Under the pieces are notes generated by a model. The model saw only the letters and a program-made list of their open reading frames with translations. It did not search any database and was not told the DNA's origin. From the NCBI RefSeq assembly GCF_002099195.1, contig NZ_NBYX01000004.1, forward strand, positions 64 through 64,063: 64,000 bases of DNA, in the 5' to 3' direction. A program made the translations under genes and the position numbers. The stretch's first letter is position 1; every line of letters starts with the position of its first letter. This document shows, one piece after another, positions 1 to 9,117 of the stretch. Source of the stretch: Burkholderia puraquae. Lineage in GTDB: Bacteria; Pseudomonadota; Gammaproteobacteria; Burkholderiales; Burkholderiaceae.

Positions 1-1220
1 AGGTACAGCCCCTTGGCCATCCACTGCTTGAAGTTGCGCGCGCGGTACAGCTCCGTGTACAGCCACGATTGCTTGAAGGCGTCCGGGTACGCGTTGAGTT
101 CGTCGCTCTGGCGGCCGGCCTGCACCGCGTCGAACGCGGCGTCCGCCGCCAGCATGCCGGTCTTGATCGCCGCGTGGCTGCCCTTGATCCGCGACGCGTT
201 CAGGAAGCCCGCATCGTCGCCGATCAACGCGCCGCCGGGGAACACCGTCTTCGGCAGCGACAGCAGGCCGCCCGCCGTGATCGCCCGCGCGCCGTACGAC
301 ACGCGCTTGCCGCCTTCCAGAAATGCGCGAATCGACGGATGCGTCTTGTAGCGCTGGAATTCCTCGAACGGCGACAGGTACGGGTTCGTGTAGCCGAGGC
401 CCACCACGAAGCCGACCACGACCTGGTTGTTGTCCATGTGATACAGGAACGAGCCGCCGTATGTATCGGACTTCAGCGGCCAGCCGGCCGTGTGGATCAC
501 CAGGCCCGGCTTGTGCTTGGCCGGGTCGATCTCCCACAGCTCCTTGATGCCGATTCCGTAGGCCTGCGGATCCGCGTTCGCGTCGAGCTTGAACTTCGAG
601 ATCAGCTGGCGGCCCAGATGGCCACGGCAGCCTTCGGCGAACAGCGTGTACTTCGCGTGCAGCTCCATGCCGAGCTGGAAGTTCTCGGTCGGCTCGCCGT
701 CCTTGCCCACGCCCATGTTGCCGGTCGCGACGCCCTTCACCGAGCCGTCGTCGTTGTAGAGAATCTCGGCAGCCGGGAAGCCCGGGAAGATCTCGACGCC
801 CAGCGCTTCGGCCTGTGCCCCAAGCCAGCGCGTGACGTTGCCCAGCGAGATCACGTAGTTGCCGTGGTTCTGGAAGTTGGCGGGCAGCGCCCAGTTCGGC
901 GTGGTGACCGCGCTTTTCTCGGACAGGAACAGGAAGCGGTCTTCCGTCACCTCGACATCGAGCGGCGCGCCGCGTTCCTTCCAGTCGGGGAACAGTTCGT
1001 TGATCGCGCGCGGGTCCATCACCGCGCCCGACAGGATGTGCGCGCCGATCTCGGAACCCTTCTCGAGCACGCACACGCCGATCTCGGTGCCTTTCTCGGC
1101 GGCCAGCTGCTTGAGCCGGATCGCCGCCGACAGCCCGGCGGGGCCGCCGCCGACGATCACGACGTCGTATTCCATCGATTCGCGCGGGCCGTATTGCTCG
1201 ATGAGGCTTGCGGGGGTCAT
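1..1220 (-). CDS. Electron transfer flavoprotein-ubiquinone oxidoreductase (ETF-QO), partial
   Basis: Passes electrons from electron transfer flavoprotein, reduced by acyl-CoA and amino-acid dehydrogenases, into the membrane ubiquinone pool. Translating the minus strand from the ATG at 1220 gives about 406 residues with no stop before the window edge. An N-terminal FAD-binding motif GGGPAGLSAA lies near residue 26, followed by typical ETF-QO segments such as EKGSEIGAHILSGAVMDPRA and AEGCRGHLGRQL. The C-terminal 4Fe-4S region of the family (about 550 residues in full) lies beyond the edge. An AGAGGA ribosome-binding site sits 6 bases before the start. The next gene, an SDR dehydrogenase, diverges from it, so 1221-1398 should hold both promoters. 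The family call is firm; the 3' end is unseen. Confidence 0.95.
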   Translation of the reverse strand, partial: MTPASLIEQYGPRESMEYDVVIVGGGPAGLSAAIRLKQLAAEKGTEIGVCVLEKGSEIGAHILSGAVMDPRAINELFPDWKERGAPLDVEVTEDRFLFLSEKSAVTTPNWALPANFQNHGNYVISLGNVTRWLGAQAEALGVEIFPGFPAAEILYNDDGSVKGVATGNMGVGKDGEPTENFQLGMELHAKYTLFAEGCRGHLGRQLISKFKLDANADPQAYGIGIKELWEIDPAKHKPGLVIHTAGWPLKSDTYGGSFLYHMDNNQVVVGFVVGLGYTNPYLSPFEEFQRYKTHPSIRAFLEGGKRVSYGARAITAGGLLSLPKTVFPGGALIGDDAGFLNASRIKGSHAAIKTGMLAADAAFDAVQAGRQSDELNAYPDAFKQSWLYTELYRARNFKQWMAKGLY

Positions 1221-1398
1221 TGGCGTTCCTCTAACCGTTAGAATGCTTTTATTCGGGAGCGTATTGTCTGCGAAACGAAACGCTTGCCGCAACAGCATGC
1301 GTCTAGATTAGCACGATCGTTCTATTTTTTGTGCTAGGGTAATGCCGTTCGGGCCATGCTGCCCGGGCGGCGAAACGACATCGAAAGGGGAAGTGCAA

Positions 1399-2181
1399 AT
1401 GGGTCGGTCGATCAATCTGGAAGGCAAGGTTGCGTTGGTCACGGGTGCGTCGAGCGGCCTCGGGCAGCGCTTTGCGCAGGTGCTGTCACAGGCCGGCGCG
1501 AAGGTCGTGCTCGCGAGCCGTCGCGTCGAGCGCCTGAAGGAGCTGCGTGCCGAGATCGAGGCGGCGGGCGGTGCCGCGCACGTCGTGTCGCTCGACGTCA
1601 CCGACGTCCAGAGCATCAAGGCAGCGGTCGCGCATGCGGAGACGGAAGCCGGCACGATCGACATCCTCGTGAACAATTCGGGCGTCTCGACGATGCAGAA
1701 GCTCGTCGACGTGACGCCGGCGGATTTCGAGTTCGTGTTCGATACCAACACGCGCGGCGCATTTTTCGTCGCGCAGGAAGTCGCGAAGCGGATGATCATG
1801 CGCGCGAACGGAAGCGGCAACGGCAAGCCGCCGTGCCGGATCATCAACATCGCATCGGTGGCCGGGCTGCGCGTGTTTCCGCAGATCGGGCTGTACGCGA
1901 TGAGCAAGGCCGCGGTCGTGCAGATGACGCGCGCGATGGCGCTCGAGTGGGGGCGCCACGGAATCAACGTCAATGCGATCTGTCCGGGCTATATCGATAC
2001 CGAAATCAATCATTACCTGTGGGAAACCGAGCAGGGCCAGAAGCTGCAGTCGATGCTGCCGCGCCGGCGCGTCGGCAAGCCGCAGGATCTCGACGGGCTG
2101 TTGTTGCTCCTCGCGGCCGACGAGTCGCAGTTCATCAATGGCTCGATTATCTCCGCCGACGATGGCTTCGGCCTCGCCTGA
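1399..2181 (+). CDS. SDR family NAD(P)-dependent oxidoreductase
   Basis: A 260-residue classical short-chain dehydrogenase/reductase. It has the Rossmann cofactor motif TGASSGLG near residue 18, the structural motif NNSG, the catalytic YxxxK as YAMSK, and PGYIDTEIN after it. The ATG at 1399 is preferred over an upstream in-frame ATG at 1342 because AAAGGGG lies just before it and the protein then begins at the usual distance from the glycine-rich motif. A thioesterase follows 32 bases later on the same strand, so the pair probably forms an operon handling a hydroxy- or ketoacyl-CoA. The substrate cannot be read from the sequence. Confidence 0.9.
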   Translation: MGRSINLEGKVALVTGASSGLGQRFAQVLSQAGAKVVLASRRVERLKELRAEIEAAGGAAHVVSLDVTDVQSIKAAVAHAETEAGTIDILVNNSGVSTMQKLVDVTPADFEFVFDTNTRGAFFVAQEVAKRMIMRANGSGNGKPPCRIINIASVAGLRVFPQIGLYAMSKAAVVQMTRAMALEWGRHGINVNAICPGYIDTEINHYLWETEQGQKLQSMLPRRRVGKPQDLDGLLLLLAADESQFINGSIISADDGFGLA

Positions 2182-2213
2182 GCGGATGACGTCCAGCAAC
2201 AAAGAAGACTGCA

Positions 2214-2645
2214 ATGAGCGATTATTCCCCCGTTTTTGAAATGTCGATGCCGATCCGCTGGGGCGACATGGACGCGTTCGGCCACGTGAACAACACGGTC
2301 TATTTCCGCTACATGGAGCAGGCGCGGATCTCGTGGTTCGAGGAGCTCGGCATCGCCGGCGGCAACGGCGAGGGGCAGGGGCCTGTCATCGTCACGGCGT
2401 CGATGGAGTTTCTCAAGCAGCTGCACTATCCGGGCGACGTGATCGCGAGGATGTCGGCTGCGAAACCCGGCCGCAGCAGCTTCGACACGGGTTTCGAGCT
2501 GACGCGCGCCGACGATCCGCAGCATGTCTATGCGCGCGGCAATGCGCGCTGCGTGTGGGTCGACTATGCGCTCGGCAAGTCGGTGCCGCTGCCTCAGTTG
2601 CTGCGCGACACGATCGAGCGTGCGCTCGCGACGAAAGTCAGCTGA
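2214..2645 (+). CDS. Acyl-CoA thioesterase, hotdog fold (YbgC/4HBT type)
   Basis: A 143-residue single hotdog-domain protein. Near the N-terminus it carries RWGDMDAFGHVNN, the 4-hydroxybenzoyl-CoA thioesterase-type active-site region with its conserved Asp and HVNN, followed by the helix YFRYMEQAR. Members hydrolyse acyl-CoA thioesters in the cytoplasm. It starts 32 bases after the SDR gene and probably shares its transcript, which suggests a joint role in acyl-CoA turnover. The exact substrate is unknown. Confidence 0.88.
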   Translation: MSDYSPVFEMSMPIRWGDMDAFGHVNNTVYFRYMEQARISWFEELGIAGGNGEGQGPVIVTASMEFLKQLHYPGDVIARMSAAKPGRSSFDTGFELTRADDPQHVYARGNARCVWVDYALGKSVPLPQLLRDTIERALATKVS

Positions 2646-2750
2646 GCGTCGATACGGCGAGGCCGGCGCCAGGTCGCCGGCGGCACGCCATACCCGTTGG
2701 TTCCCGAATCGGCCGCCTTGCGCGGCCGATTGTCATCCGGGCGCAGCCAT

Positions 2751-3296
2751 TCACTGCCCGAGCAGGCGCTGCAGCAGCTCCGGCGTATTGTTGGTTCCGT
2801 ACTTGCGCATCAGCCGTGCGCGGTAGATGTCGACCGTGCGCGAGCTGATGTCGAGCACGCGCCCGATCTGCTTGCTGGTCTTGCCGGTCGCGAGCTGCGC
2901 GGCGATTTCGCGCTCGCGCGGGGTCAGTTCGACGGCGACCCGGCGCGTTGCGCTCAAATCCTCGAAGGTCCAGACGCCCGCCGCGAGCGGCGCGGTGCGG
3001 TCGAGCGCGCGGCCGGTGACGTGGCACCAGAACAGCTCGCCGTCCGCGCGTTTCATGATTCTGTCATCCGAGTAGATGCCGTTCGCGGCCATGACGCGCG
3101 CGATACGTTCGCCGATTCGCTGGAATTCGTCCGTCGACGGGTACAGCACCTCGTACGATTTCCCGATCAGATCGGCCCGCGCGCAGCGGAAGATCGACGC
3201 GAGCGCGTCGTTGCAGTCCTCGATCACGCGGTCGCGCGACAGGACGAGGCCGAGCGGCGCGAGGTGGAAGGCAGTCTGGTAATCGAGAGCGGGCAT
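2751..3296 (-). CDS. PAS-LuxR family transcriptional regulator
   Basis: A 181-residue protein with an N-terminal PAS-like sensor domain (roughly residues 5-100, DRVIEDCNDALASIF and GKSYEVLYPS) and a C-terminal LuxR/FixJ helix-turn-helix (ELTPREREIAAQLATGKTSKQIG, then SSRTVDIYRARL). No phosphoacceptor receiver domain is present, so signalling is presumably by ligand binding to PAS or by partners. The start at 3296 is chosen because longer in-frame versions add 77 residues with no domain character. It diverges from the CoA-transferase genes across 223 bases and is a reasonable candidate for their regulator; this is inference. Confidence 0.85.
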   Translation of the reverse strand: MPALDYQTAFHLAPLGLVLSRDRVIEDCNDALASIFRCARADLIGKSYEVLYPSTDEFQRIGERIARVMAANGIYSDDRIMKRADGELFWCHVTGRALDRTAPLAAGVWTFEDLSATRRVAVELTPREREIAAQLATGKTSKQIGRVLDISSRTVDIYRARLMRKYGTNNTPELLQRLLGQ

Positions 3297-3519
3297 GGCG
3301 CAGGCAAGCGGAGGCAAACGCTTATGTATTTTTGCGTATTGTGCCGCATCCGCGCTGCATCGTACCCTTTCAGGCATCTCGTGGCGGTTTGCCGCGACAT
3401 AAAAACAGCGCGCCTCGACGCAGGCATCGCCGTGCATGCATAGAATGATGCGGCGGGCTTGCGGCCCAGCTGGGCGCGTGAACCGGTTTTGCTGGTTTCC
3501 ATAGAGGAAGGGACAACTG

Positions 3520-4224
3520 ATGAACAAAGTCTATCCAAGCGCGGCTGCCGCGCTGGAAGGGATCGTCCGCGACGGACAGACCTTCGCGGTGGGCGGCTTC
3601 GGCCTGTGCGGGATTCCGGAAGCGCTGATCGCGGCGTTGCGCGATACGGCCGTCAAGGGCATCACCTGCATCAGCAACAACGCGGGTGTCGACGGCTTCG
3701 GCCTCGGCCTGCTGCTGGAAACGCGCCAGATCAAGAAGATGATCTCGTCGTACGTCGGCGAGAACAAGGAGTTCGAGCGCCAGTACCTGGCCGGTGAACT
3801 CGAGCTCGAATTCACGCCGCAGGGTACGCTCGCCGAAAAGCTGCGTGCGGGCGGCGCGGGCATCCCCGCGTTCTTCACGAATACGGGCTACGGCACCGTG
3901 ATCGCGGAAGGCAAGGAAACGCGCCAGTTCGGCGATCGCCACTACGTGCTCGAGCCGTCGCTGACGGCCGATGTCGCGCTCGTGAAGGCCTGGAAGGCCG
4001 ACAAGTCTGGCAACCTGATCTTTCGCCGCACCGCACGCAACTTCAATCCGATGTGCGCGATGGCTGGCAAGATCACCGTCGCGGAGGTCGAGGAGATCGT
4101 CGAGAACGGTGAGCTCGATCCGGATCACATCCACACGCCGGGGATTTTCGTGCAGCGCATCGTGCTGAACGCGACGCCCGAAAAACGCATCGAACAACGC
4201 GTCGTACGCGCGAAAGGAGACTGA
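3520..4224 (+). CDS. scoA: 3-oxoacid CoA-transferase, subunit A
   Basis: The alpha subunit (234 residues) of a family I CoA-transferase that moves CoA between succinyl-CoA and a 3-oxoacid such as acetoacetate. It has the signature [10 protein letters not shown] near residue 25 and the SNNAG loop, both typical of SCOT/AtoD-like alpha subunits. An AGAGGAAGGG ribosome-binding site precedes the ATG. Subunit B starts two bases after the stop. With the upstream thioesterase and ETF-QO genes this end of the window looks devoted to acyl-CoA and ketone-body metabolism. Whether acetoacetate or another 3-oxoacid is the substrate cannot be told. Confidence 0.93.
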   Translation: MNKVYPSAAAALEGIVRDGQTFAVGGFGLCGIPEALIAALRDTAVKGITCISNNAGVDGFGLGLLLETRQIKKMISSYVGENKEFERQYLAGELELEFTPQGTLAEKLRAGGAGIPAFFTNTGYGTVIAEGKETRQFGDRHYVLEPSLTADVALVKAWKADKSGNLIFRRTARNFNPMCAMAGKITVAEVEEIVENGELDPDHIHTPGIFVQRIVLNATPEKRIEQRVVRAKGD

Positions 4225-4225
4225 C

Positions 4226-4867
4226 ATGGCCTGGAATCGTGACCAGATGGCCGCGCGCGCGGCGAAGGAACTTCAGGACGGCTTCTACGTGAACCTCGGT
4301 ATCGGCCTGCCGACGCTCGTCGCGAACCACGTGCCGGAAGGCGTCGAGGTGTGGCTGCAGTCGGAGAACGGCCTGCTCGGCATCGGCCCGTCGCCGACCG
4401 AAGACGAAGTCGACGCCGATCTCATCAACGCCGGCAAGCAGACCGTCACGACGCTGCCGGGCTCGTCGATCTTCTCGTCGGCCGATTCGTTCGCGATGAT
4501 CCGCGGCGGCCACATCAACCTCGCGATCCTCGGCGCGATGCAGGTCAGCAAGCAGGGCGACCTCGCGAACTGGATGATCCCCGGCAAGATGATCAAGGGG
4601 ATGGGCGGCGCAATGGATCTCGTCGCCGGTGTGAAGCGCGTCGTCGTGCTGATGGAGCATGTCGCGAAGGGCGACCAGCACAAGATTCTCGAGGAGTGCA
4701 ACCTGCCGTTGACGGGTGTCGGCGTGGTCGACCTGATCATCACCGATCTCGGCGTGATCGAAGTGACGCCGTCCGGCCTGAAGGTCCTTGAGCTCGCAGA
4801 TGGCGTGAGCGCCGACGAGATCCAGGCAAAGACGGGCGCGCCGCTCGACGTCAGCGCGGTCGCATAA
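4226..4867 (+). CDS. scoB: 3-oxoacid CoA-transferase, subunit B
   Basis: The beta subunit (213 residues) of the same CoA-transferase. It contains the SENGLLG motif whose Glu forms the covalent glutamyl-CoA intermediate in this family, and a downstream GxGGAMDL-type segment ([15 protein letters not shown]). It starts at ATG 4226, immediately after the subunit A stop, with GAAAGGAGA as ribosome-binding site inside the end of subunit A. This indicates translational coupling, as expected for a 1:1 complex. Confidence 0.94.
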   Translation: MAWNRDQMAARAAKELQDGFYVNLGIGLPTLVANHVPEGVEVWLQSENGLLGIGPSPTEDEVDADLINAGKQTVTTLPGSSIFSSADSFAMIRGGHINLAILGAMQVSKQGDLANWMIPGKMIKGMGGAMDLVAGVKRVVVLMEHVAKGDQHKILEECNLPLTGVGVVDLIITDLGVIEVTPSGLKVLELADGVSADEIQAKTGAPLDVSAVA

Positions 4868-5065
4868 GGTTCCGCGCGCCGGCGCGGCTTCGACGCCCCG
4901 CATGCCGTCGTCCGGCGTGCGGGGCGTTTGTCATTGCGTGCGCCAGGCCGATTGGCTGGTGCCCGGTGAGCGGACCCGCGCAGCGGAAGCGGTTTACAAT
5001 CGTTTGCATCGGGCGTCGCAAGCATTGCCCCGCGGTTGCCCCGCGCGTCGCCCCCGTTCGACAGG

Positions 5066-5971
5066 ATGCCAACGATGCCAACGAATCCAGCGAATCCCCA
5101 GGTCCCTCGCCAGCGGCGCGTGCAGTGTGCAAGCGCTGCCGGCCTTCACCACGTTGCCTATACCGAGTGGGGCGATCCCGCCAACCCGCGCGTGCTGGTC
5201 TGCGTGCATGGCCTGACCCGTTCCGGGCGCGATTTCGACCGGCTTGCCGCTGCGCTGTCCGATACGTATCGCGTCGTCTGCCCCGATGTCGTCGGACGCG
5301 GCCAATCGGACTGGCTGGCCGATCCGCGGCTCTATGCGATTCCGCAGTACGTGGCCGACATGGTGACGCTGATCGCACGGCTCGACGTCGAATCGGTCGA
5401 CTGGTTCGGCACGTCGATGGGCGGGCTGATCGGCATGGCGCTCGCGGGGCTGCCCGGTTCGCCGCTGCGCCGGATGATCGTCAACGACGTCGGCCCGCGC
5501 ATCGAGCCCGATTCGCTCACGCGCATCGGCGAATATCTCGGCGTGCAGCCGCGCTTTGCAACCAGGCAGGAAGGCATCGACTATCTGACGTCGCTGTCGC
5601 TGCCGTTCGGTGCGCTGACCGCCGACGAGTGGCGCGAGATCAACGGGCCGCTGCTGCGCGAGCTGCCCGAAGGTGGCTGGACGATCCGCTACGATCCGCG
5701 CATCGCCGAACCGTTCAAGGCGACGACGCCCGAGCTGGCCGCGCTCGGCGAAGCTGCGCTGTGGCACGCCATCGAGACGACGAACGCCTCGCTGCTCGTC
5801 GTGCGTGGCGAGACGTCCGACCTGCTGTCGCGCGAGACGGTGGCCGACATGGTGCGGCGCGGCCGGCATGTGACGCACGCCGAGATTCCAGGGGCGGGCC
5901 ATGCGCCGGCGTTCATCGACGCCGGCCAGATTGCGCTCGCGCGGCGGTTTTTCGTCGAAGGCGGCGCATAA
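5066..5971 (+). CDS. Alpha/beta fold hydrolase
   Basis: A 301-residue hydrolase. It has the oxyanion-side HG of VCVHGLTRSGRDFDRLA, the nucleophile elbow GTSMGG (Ser), an acid candidate in the segment LLVVRGETSDLL, and a late His in GAGHAPAFID. Such proteins cleave esters, thioesters or C-C bonds; this one resembles the MhpC/2-hydroxymuconic semialdehyde hydrolase-like group, but the substrate is not evident. The ATG at 5066 follows ACAGG; an in-frame ATG at 5036 is possible but lacks a better ribosome-binding site. It is followed by a RidA-type gene. Confidence 0.86.
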   Translation: MPTMPTNPANPQVPRQRRVQCASAAGLHHVAYTEWGDPANPRVLVCVHGLTRSGRDFDRLAAALSDTYRVVCPDVVGRGQSDWLADPRLYAIPQYVADMVTLIARLDVESVDWFGTSMGGLIGMALAGLPGSPLRRMIVNDVGPRIEPDSLTRIGEYLGVQPRFATRQEGIDYLTSLSLPFGALTADEWREINGPLLRELPEGGWTIRYDPRIAEPFKATTPELAALGEAALWHAIETTNASLLVVRGETSDLLSRETVADMVRRGRHVTHAEIPGAGHAPAFIDAGQIALARRFFVEGGA

Positions 5972-6050
5972 ACGCGTCATAATATGCGGTTCGGCGGCAC
6001 GCGGGCCGTGCCGCCGTTCGATTCTCACCCATTCACGACCGGAACATTTC

Positions 6051-6404
6051 ATGGCAGTCATTCGTCACCACGTCGGGGCCCGTCTCTCCGAAACCGCGAT
6101 CCACAACGGTACCGTGTATCTGGCCGGCCAGATCGCCGAAGACACCACGCAGGACATCAAGGGGCAGACGCGCGAAGTGCTCGGCCACATCGACCGCCTG
6201 CTTGCCGAAGCGAACAGCGACAAGGCGCATCTGCTGTCGGTGCAGATCTACATCTCGGATCTGGCGAACTTCGAAGGCATGAATGCGGAGTGGGATGCAT
6301 GGGTCGCGCAGGGCAACACGCCGCCGCGTGCGACCGTCGAAGCGAAGCTCGCGGATCCCGCGCTGCTTGTCGAAATCGTGGTCGTCGCCGCGCAGCGGAG
6401 CTGA
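6051..6404 (+). CDS. RidA family protein (YjgF/YER057c/UK114)
   Basis: A 117-residue single-domain member of the RidA superfamily. Archetypal RidA hydrolyses reactive enamine/imine intermediates from PLP enzymes in the cytoplasm. Typical features are TVYLAGQIAED near residue 20, the LLSVQIYISDLANFEGMN segment, and PPRATVEAKLADP, which carries the conserved Arg that binds the carboxylate. It lies 79 bases after the hydrolase and 44 before relA. The deaminase role is known for the family and not demonstrated for this subgroup. Confidence 0.9.
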   Translation: MAVIRHHVGARLSETAIHNGTVYLAGQIAEDTTQDIKGQTREVLGHIDRLLAEANSDKAHLLSVQIYISDLANFEGMNAEWDAWVAQGNTPPRATVEAKLADPALLVEIVVVAAQRS

Positions 6405-6448
6405 ACTGAGCGTAATCCGACGATGACCGTGTTCCGCCAGGCCGAGCA

Positions 6449-8683
6449 ATGACCGAGTCCGTTTCCGCTTCCCCCGTCGCGGCGCCGTCGTTCGACGACG
6501 TGCTCGCGTTCGTGCGCGAACGGGCCGGCGACGTGCGTCTGTCGTCGGGCGAACTGCTCGCCGATCACTCGGCGGGCACGGCGTCGATCATGCGCACGCT
6601 GAACGTCGATCCGCCCGCGATGCAGGCGGCCGCGCTGTTCGTGCTGACGCCGCACCTGAGTGACCCCGCGCGCGAACTCACCGAGCGTTTCGGCGACGAA
6701 GTGGCGCGGCTCGTGTCCGACGTGCGCAAGCTGTTGCGGCTCGGTACGGTCAGCCTGCGTGCCGCGCAGAACGCGGTGCCCGACGTGGGGCGCGACGCGG
6801 CGGAAGAGCGGCGTACGCAGATCGAGGCGCTGCGCAAGATGCTGCTTGCGTTCGCGCAGGACATCCGCGTGGTGCTGATCCGGCTCGCGTCGCGCTTGCA
6901 GTCGCTGCGCTACTACGCGGCTGCGAAGATCGACCCGCCGCCCGACGTCGCGCGCGAGACGCTCGAGATCTATGCACCGCTCGCGAACCGTCTCGGTATC
7001 TGGCAACTGAAGTGGGAGCTCGAGGATCTCGCGTTCCGTTTCGAGGATCCCGTTACCTACAAGCGGATCGCGAAGCTGCTCGACGAGAAGCGCATCGAGC
7101 GCGAAGCGTACGTCACGCAGGCGATCGATCGGTTGCAGCAGGAGCTGGCGGACGCGAACATCCAGGCCGACGTGAGCGGCCGGCCGAAGCATATCTACAG
7201 CATCTGGCGCAAGATGCGCGGCAAGGAGCTCGATTTTTCCGAGCTGTACGACGTGCGCGCATTTCGCGTGATCGTGCCGGACATCAAGGATTGCTACGCG
7301 GTGCTCGGCATCGTGCATCACCTGTGGCAGCCGGTGCCGAAGGAATTCGACGACTACATCTCGCGGCCGAAGCCGAACGGCTACAAGTCGCTGCATACGG
7401 TCGTGATCGGCGACGACGGCCGTGCGTTCGAGGTGCAGATCCGCACGCAGGAGATGCACCGTTTCGCCGAGTATGGCGTCGCCGCGCACTGGCGCTACAA
7501 GGAGGCCGGCGCGCGCGGCTATGGCGGCCAGTTTTCGGCGAGCGACAAGTACGACGAGAAGATCGCGTGGCTGCGCCAGCTGCTCGCGTGGAAGGACGAC
7601 GTCGAGGACGGCGCGGAAAAGTCGGGCGACAAGGCGTGGGCGCAATTGCGCGAGACGTCGCTCGACGACGACCACATCTACGTGCTGACGCCGCAGGCGC
7701 GCGTGATCGCGTTGCCGCAGGGCGCGACGCCGGTCGATTTCGCGTATCACCTGCACAGCGAACTTGGCCATCGCTGCCGTGGCGCGCGTGTCGATGGCGC
7801 GATGGTGCCGCTCAATACGCCGCTCGCAAACGGCCAGACGGTCGAGATCGTCGCGGTGAAGGAGGGCGGGCCGTCGCGTGACTGGCTGAACCAGCAGCTC
7901 GGCTATATGAAGAGCCCGCGCGCGCGTCAGAAGGTGCGTGCGTGGTTCAACTCGATCGAGCAGGAAGAAAACGTCTCGCACGGCCGCGCGCTTGTCGAAA
8001 AGACGCTGCAACGCGAGGGCAAGACGTCGGTCAACCTGGACAATCTCGCCGCGAAGCTTGGCTTCAAGTCGCCCGAGGAGCTGTTCTCGGTCGTCGGCAA
8101 GGAAGAGTTCAGCCTGCGCAATGTCGAGCACGCGCTGTCCGATGCGCCGCCGCCCGAGCCGGCGCCCGAAGCACCTGCGGATTTCGAGAAGCGCAGCAGC
8201 GGCGCGAGCGTGGCGCACGGCGCGTCGACCGGCGTGCTGGTGGTGGGCGTCGACGCGCTGCTGACCCAGCTCGCGCGCTGCTGCCGTCCGGCGCCGCCCG
8301 ATCCGATCAGCGGTTTCGTCACGCGCGGCAAGGGGATGTCGATCCACCGCACCGATTGCCCGACGTTCCGCCGGATGGTCGAGCGTGCGCCGGAGCGCGT
8401 GCTGCAGACGACCTGGTCGGCCGACGTGCTCGGCGGGCGCGGCGCGTCTGTCTACCCGGTCGACCTGATGATCGAGGCGAGCGACCGTCAGGGGTTGCTG
8501 CGCGACATCTCCGAAGTGTTCGCGCGCGAGAAGATCAACGTGGTGGGCGTGAAGACGCAGAGCCGCCGCAACGCGGCATTCATGCAGTTCACGGTCGAGG
8601 TGTCGAACTCGGCGCAGGTGCAGCGCGCATGCACGTTGCTTGGCGAGGTGCAGGGCGTCGTGCGGGCGGGGCGGAAGGCATGA
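6449..8683 (+). CDS. relA: GTP pyrophosphokinase RelA (stringent response)
   Basis: Makes (p)ppGpp from ATP and GTP/GDP on stalled ribosomes. The 744 residues contain a degenerate hydrolase domain (about 30-190) in which the HDxxED metal motif is replaced by LTPHLSDPARE. A synthetase domain follows (ELYDVRAFRVIV, then EFDDYISRPKPNGYKSLH near residue 297; EFDD is the ExDD-type motif of synthetase-only RelA, versus RxKD in bifunctional SpoT). After that come TGS (DHIYVLTPQARVIALPQGAT), a zinc-finger region with CC and H/C residues (LARCCRPAPPD) and a C-terminal ACT domain. A monofunctional synthetase is therefore predicted, with the hydrolase encoded elsewhere. Confidence 0.95.
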   Translation: MTESVSASPVAAPSFDDVLAFVRERAGDVRLSSGELLADHSAGTASIMRTLNVDPPAMQAAALFVLTPHLSDPARELTERFGDEVARLVSDVRKLLRLGTVSLRAAQNAVPDVGRDAAEERRTQIEALRKMLLAFAQDIRVVLIRLASRLQSLRYYAAAKIDPPPDVARETLEIYAPLANRLGIWQLKWELEDLAFRFEDPVTYKRIAKLLDEKRIEREAYVTQAIDRLQQELADANIQADVSGRPKHIYSIWRKMRGKELDFSELYDVRAFRVIVPDIKDCYAVLGIVHHLWQPVPKEFDDYISRPKPNGYKSLHTVVIGDDGRAFEVQIRTQEMHRFAEYGVAAHWRYKEAGARGYGGQFSASDKYDEKIAWLRQLLAWKDDVEDGAEKSGDKAWAQLRETSLDDDHIYVLTPQARVIALPQGATPVDFAYHLHSELGHRCRGARVDGAMVPLNTPLANGQTVEIVAVKEGGPSRDWLNQQLGYMKSPRARQKVRAWFNSIEQEENVSHGRALVEKTLQREGKTSVNLDNLAAKLGFKSPEELFSVVGKEEFSLRNVEHALSDAPPPEPAPEAPADFEKRSSGASVAHGASTGVLVVGVDALLTQLARCCRPAPPDPISGFVTRGKGMSIHRTDCPTFRRMVERAPERVLQTTWSADVLGGRGASVYPVDLMIEASDRQGLLRDISEVFAREKINVVGVKTQSRRNAAFMQFTVEVSNSAQVQRACTLLGEVQGVVRAGRKA

Positions 8684-8729
8684 TGTGGGGTTGGAACGCC
8701 GTTATTTTGCTGCGGTCGCATAAAAATAC

Positions 8730-8758
8730 TTGCCAAGCGGGTAACGGCTCCATATAAT
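8730..8758 (+). promoter_or_regulatory. Sigma-70 promoter of tRNA-Val
   Basis: TTGCCA at 8730-8735 and TATAAT at 8753-8758, 17 bases apart. Transcription should start near 8765, a few bases before the tRNA at 8771. The fit to consensus is strong. Confidence 0.8.
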
Positions 8759-8770
8759 CTTAGCTTCTCT

Positions 8771-8847
8771 AGGCTCGTAGCTCAGCTGGTTAGAGCACCA
8801 CCTTGACATGGTGGGGGTCGTTGGTTCGAGTCCAATCGAGCCTACCA
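8771..8847 (+). tRNA. tRNA-Val (anticodon GAC)
   Basis: A 77-base cloverleaf. The acceptor AGGCTCG pairs with CGAGCCT. The D arm is GCTC/GAGC, the anticodon stem CCACC/GGTGG with loop TTGACAT, so the anticodon is GAC. The variable loop is GGGTC, the T arm GTTGG/CCAAT with TTCGAGT, and CCA is encoded. All stems pair fully. Confidence 0.97.
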
Positions 8848-9008
8848 ACGAATTGAGAATGCCCGGTCTCCGGGTGTTCGATGCAGTAATAACTCAACGC
8901 GAACAAGGCGAATACGGTTATGACACCGCGAACGTTGACCGAAACCTTTTCGGAGCGACGCTAGTCGAGGAACCCTTTCGCCCTTTCAGTTTGAGTGAAG
9001 TATCGAAT

Positions 9009-9041
9009 GCGGCCCCTCGAAAGCGGGGCCGCATTTTTTTT
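9009..9041 (+). terminator. Rho-independent terminator between tRNA-Val and thrS
   Basis: The stem GCGGCCCC / GGGGCCGC (9009-9016 with 9025-9032) is followed by A and eight T. It lies 161 bases past the tRNA and 76 before thrS. It could end the tRNA transcript or act as a leader terminator for thrS; no antiterminator fold was identified. Confidence 0.85.
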
Positions 9042-9117
9042 GTCGCGAAATTTTCCTGCGTGATTTTTATATCGCGTACCTGGTCTGCCGCCCACTGTCG
9101 GCATCACGGAGATTGCT

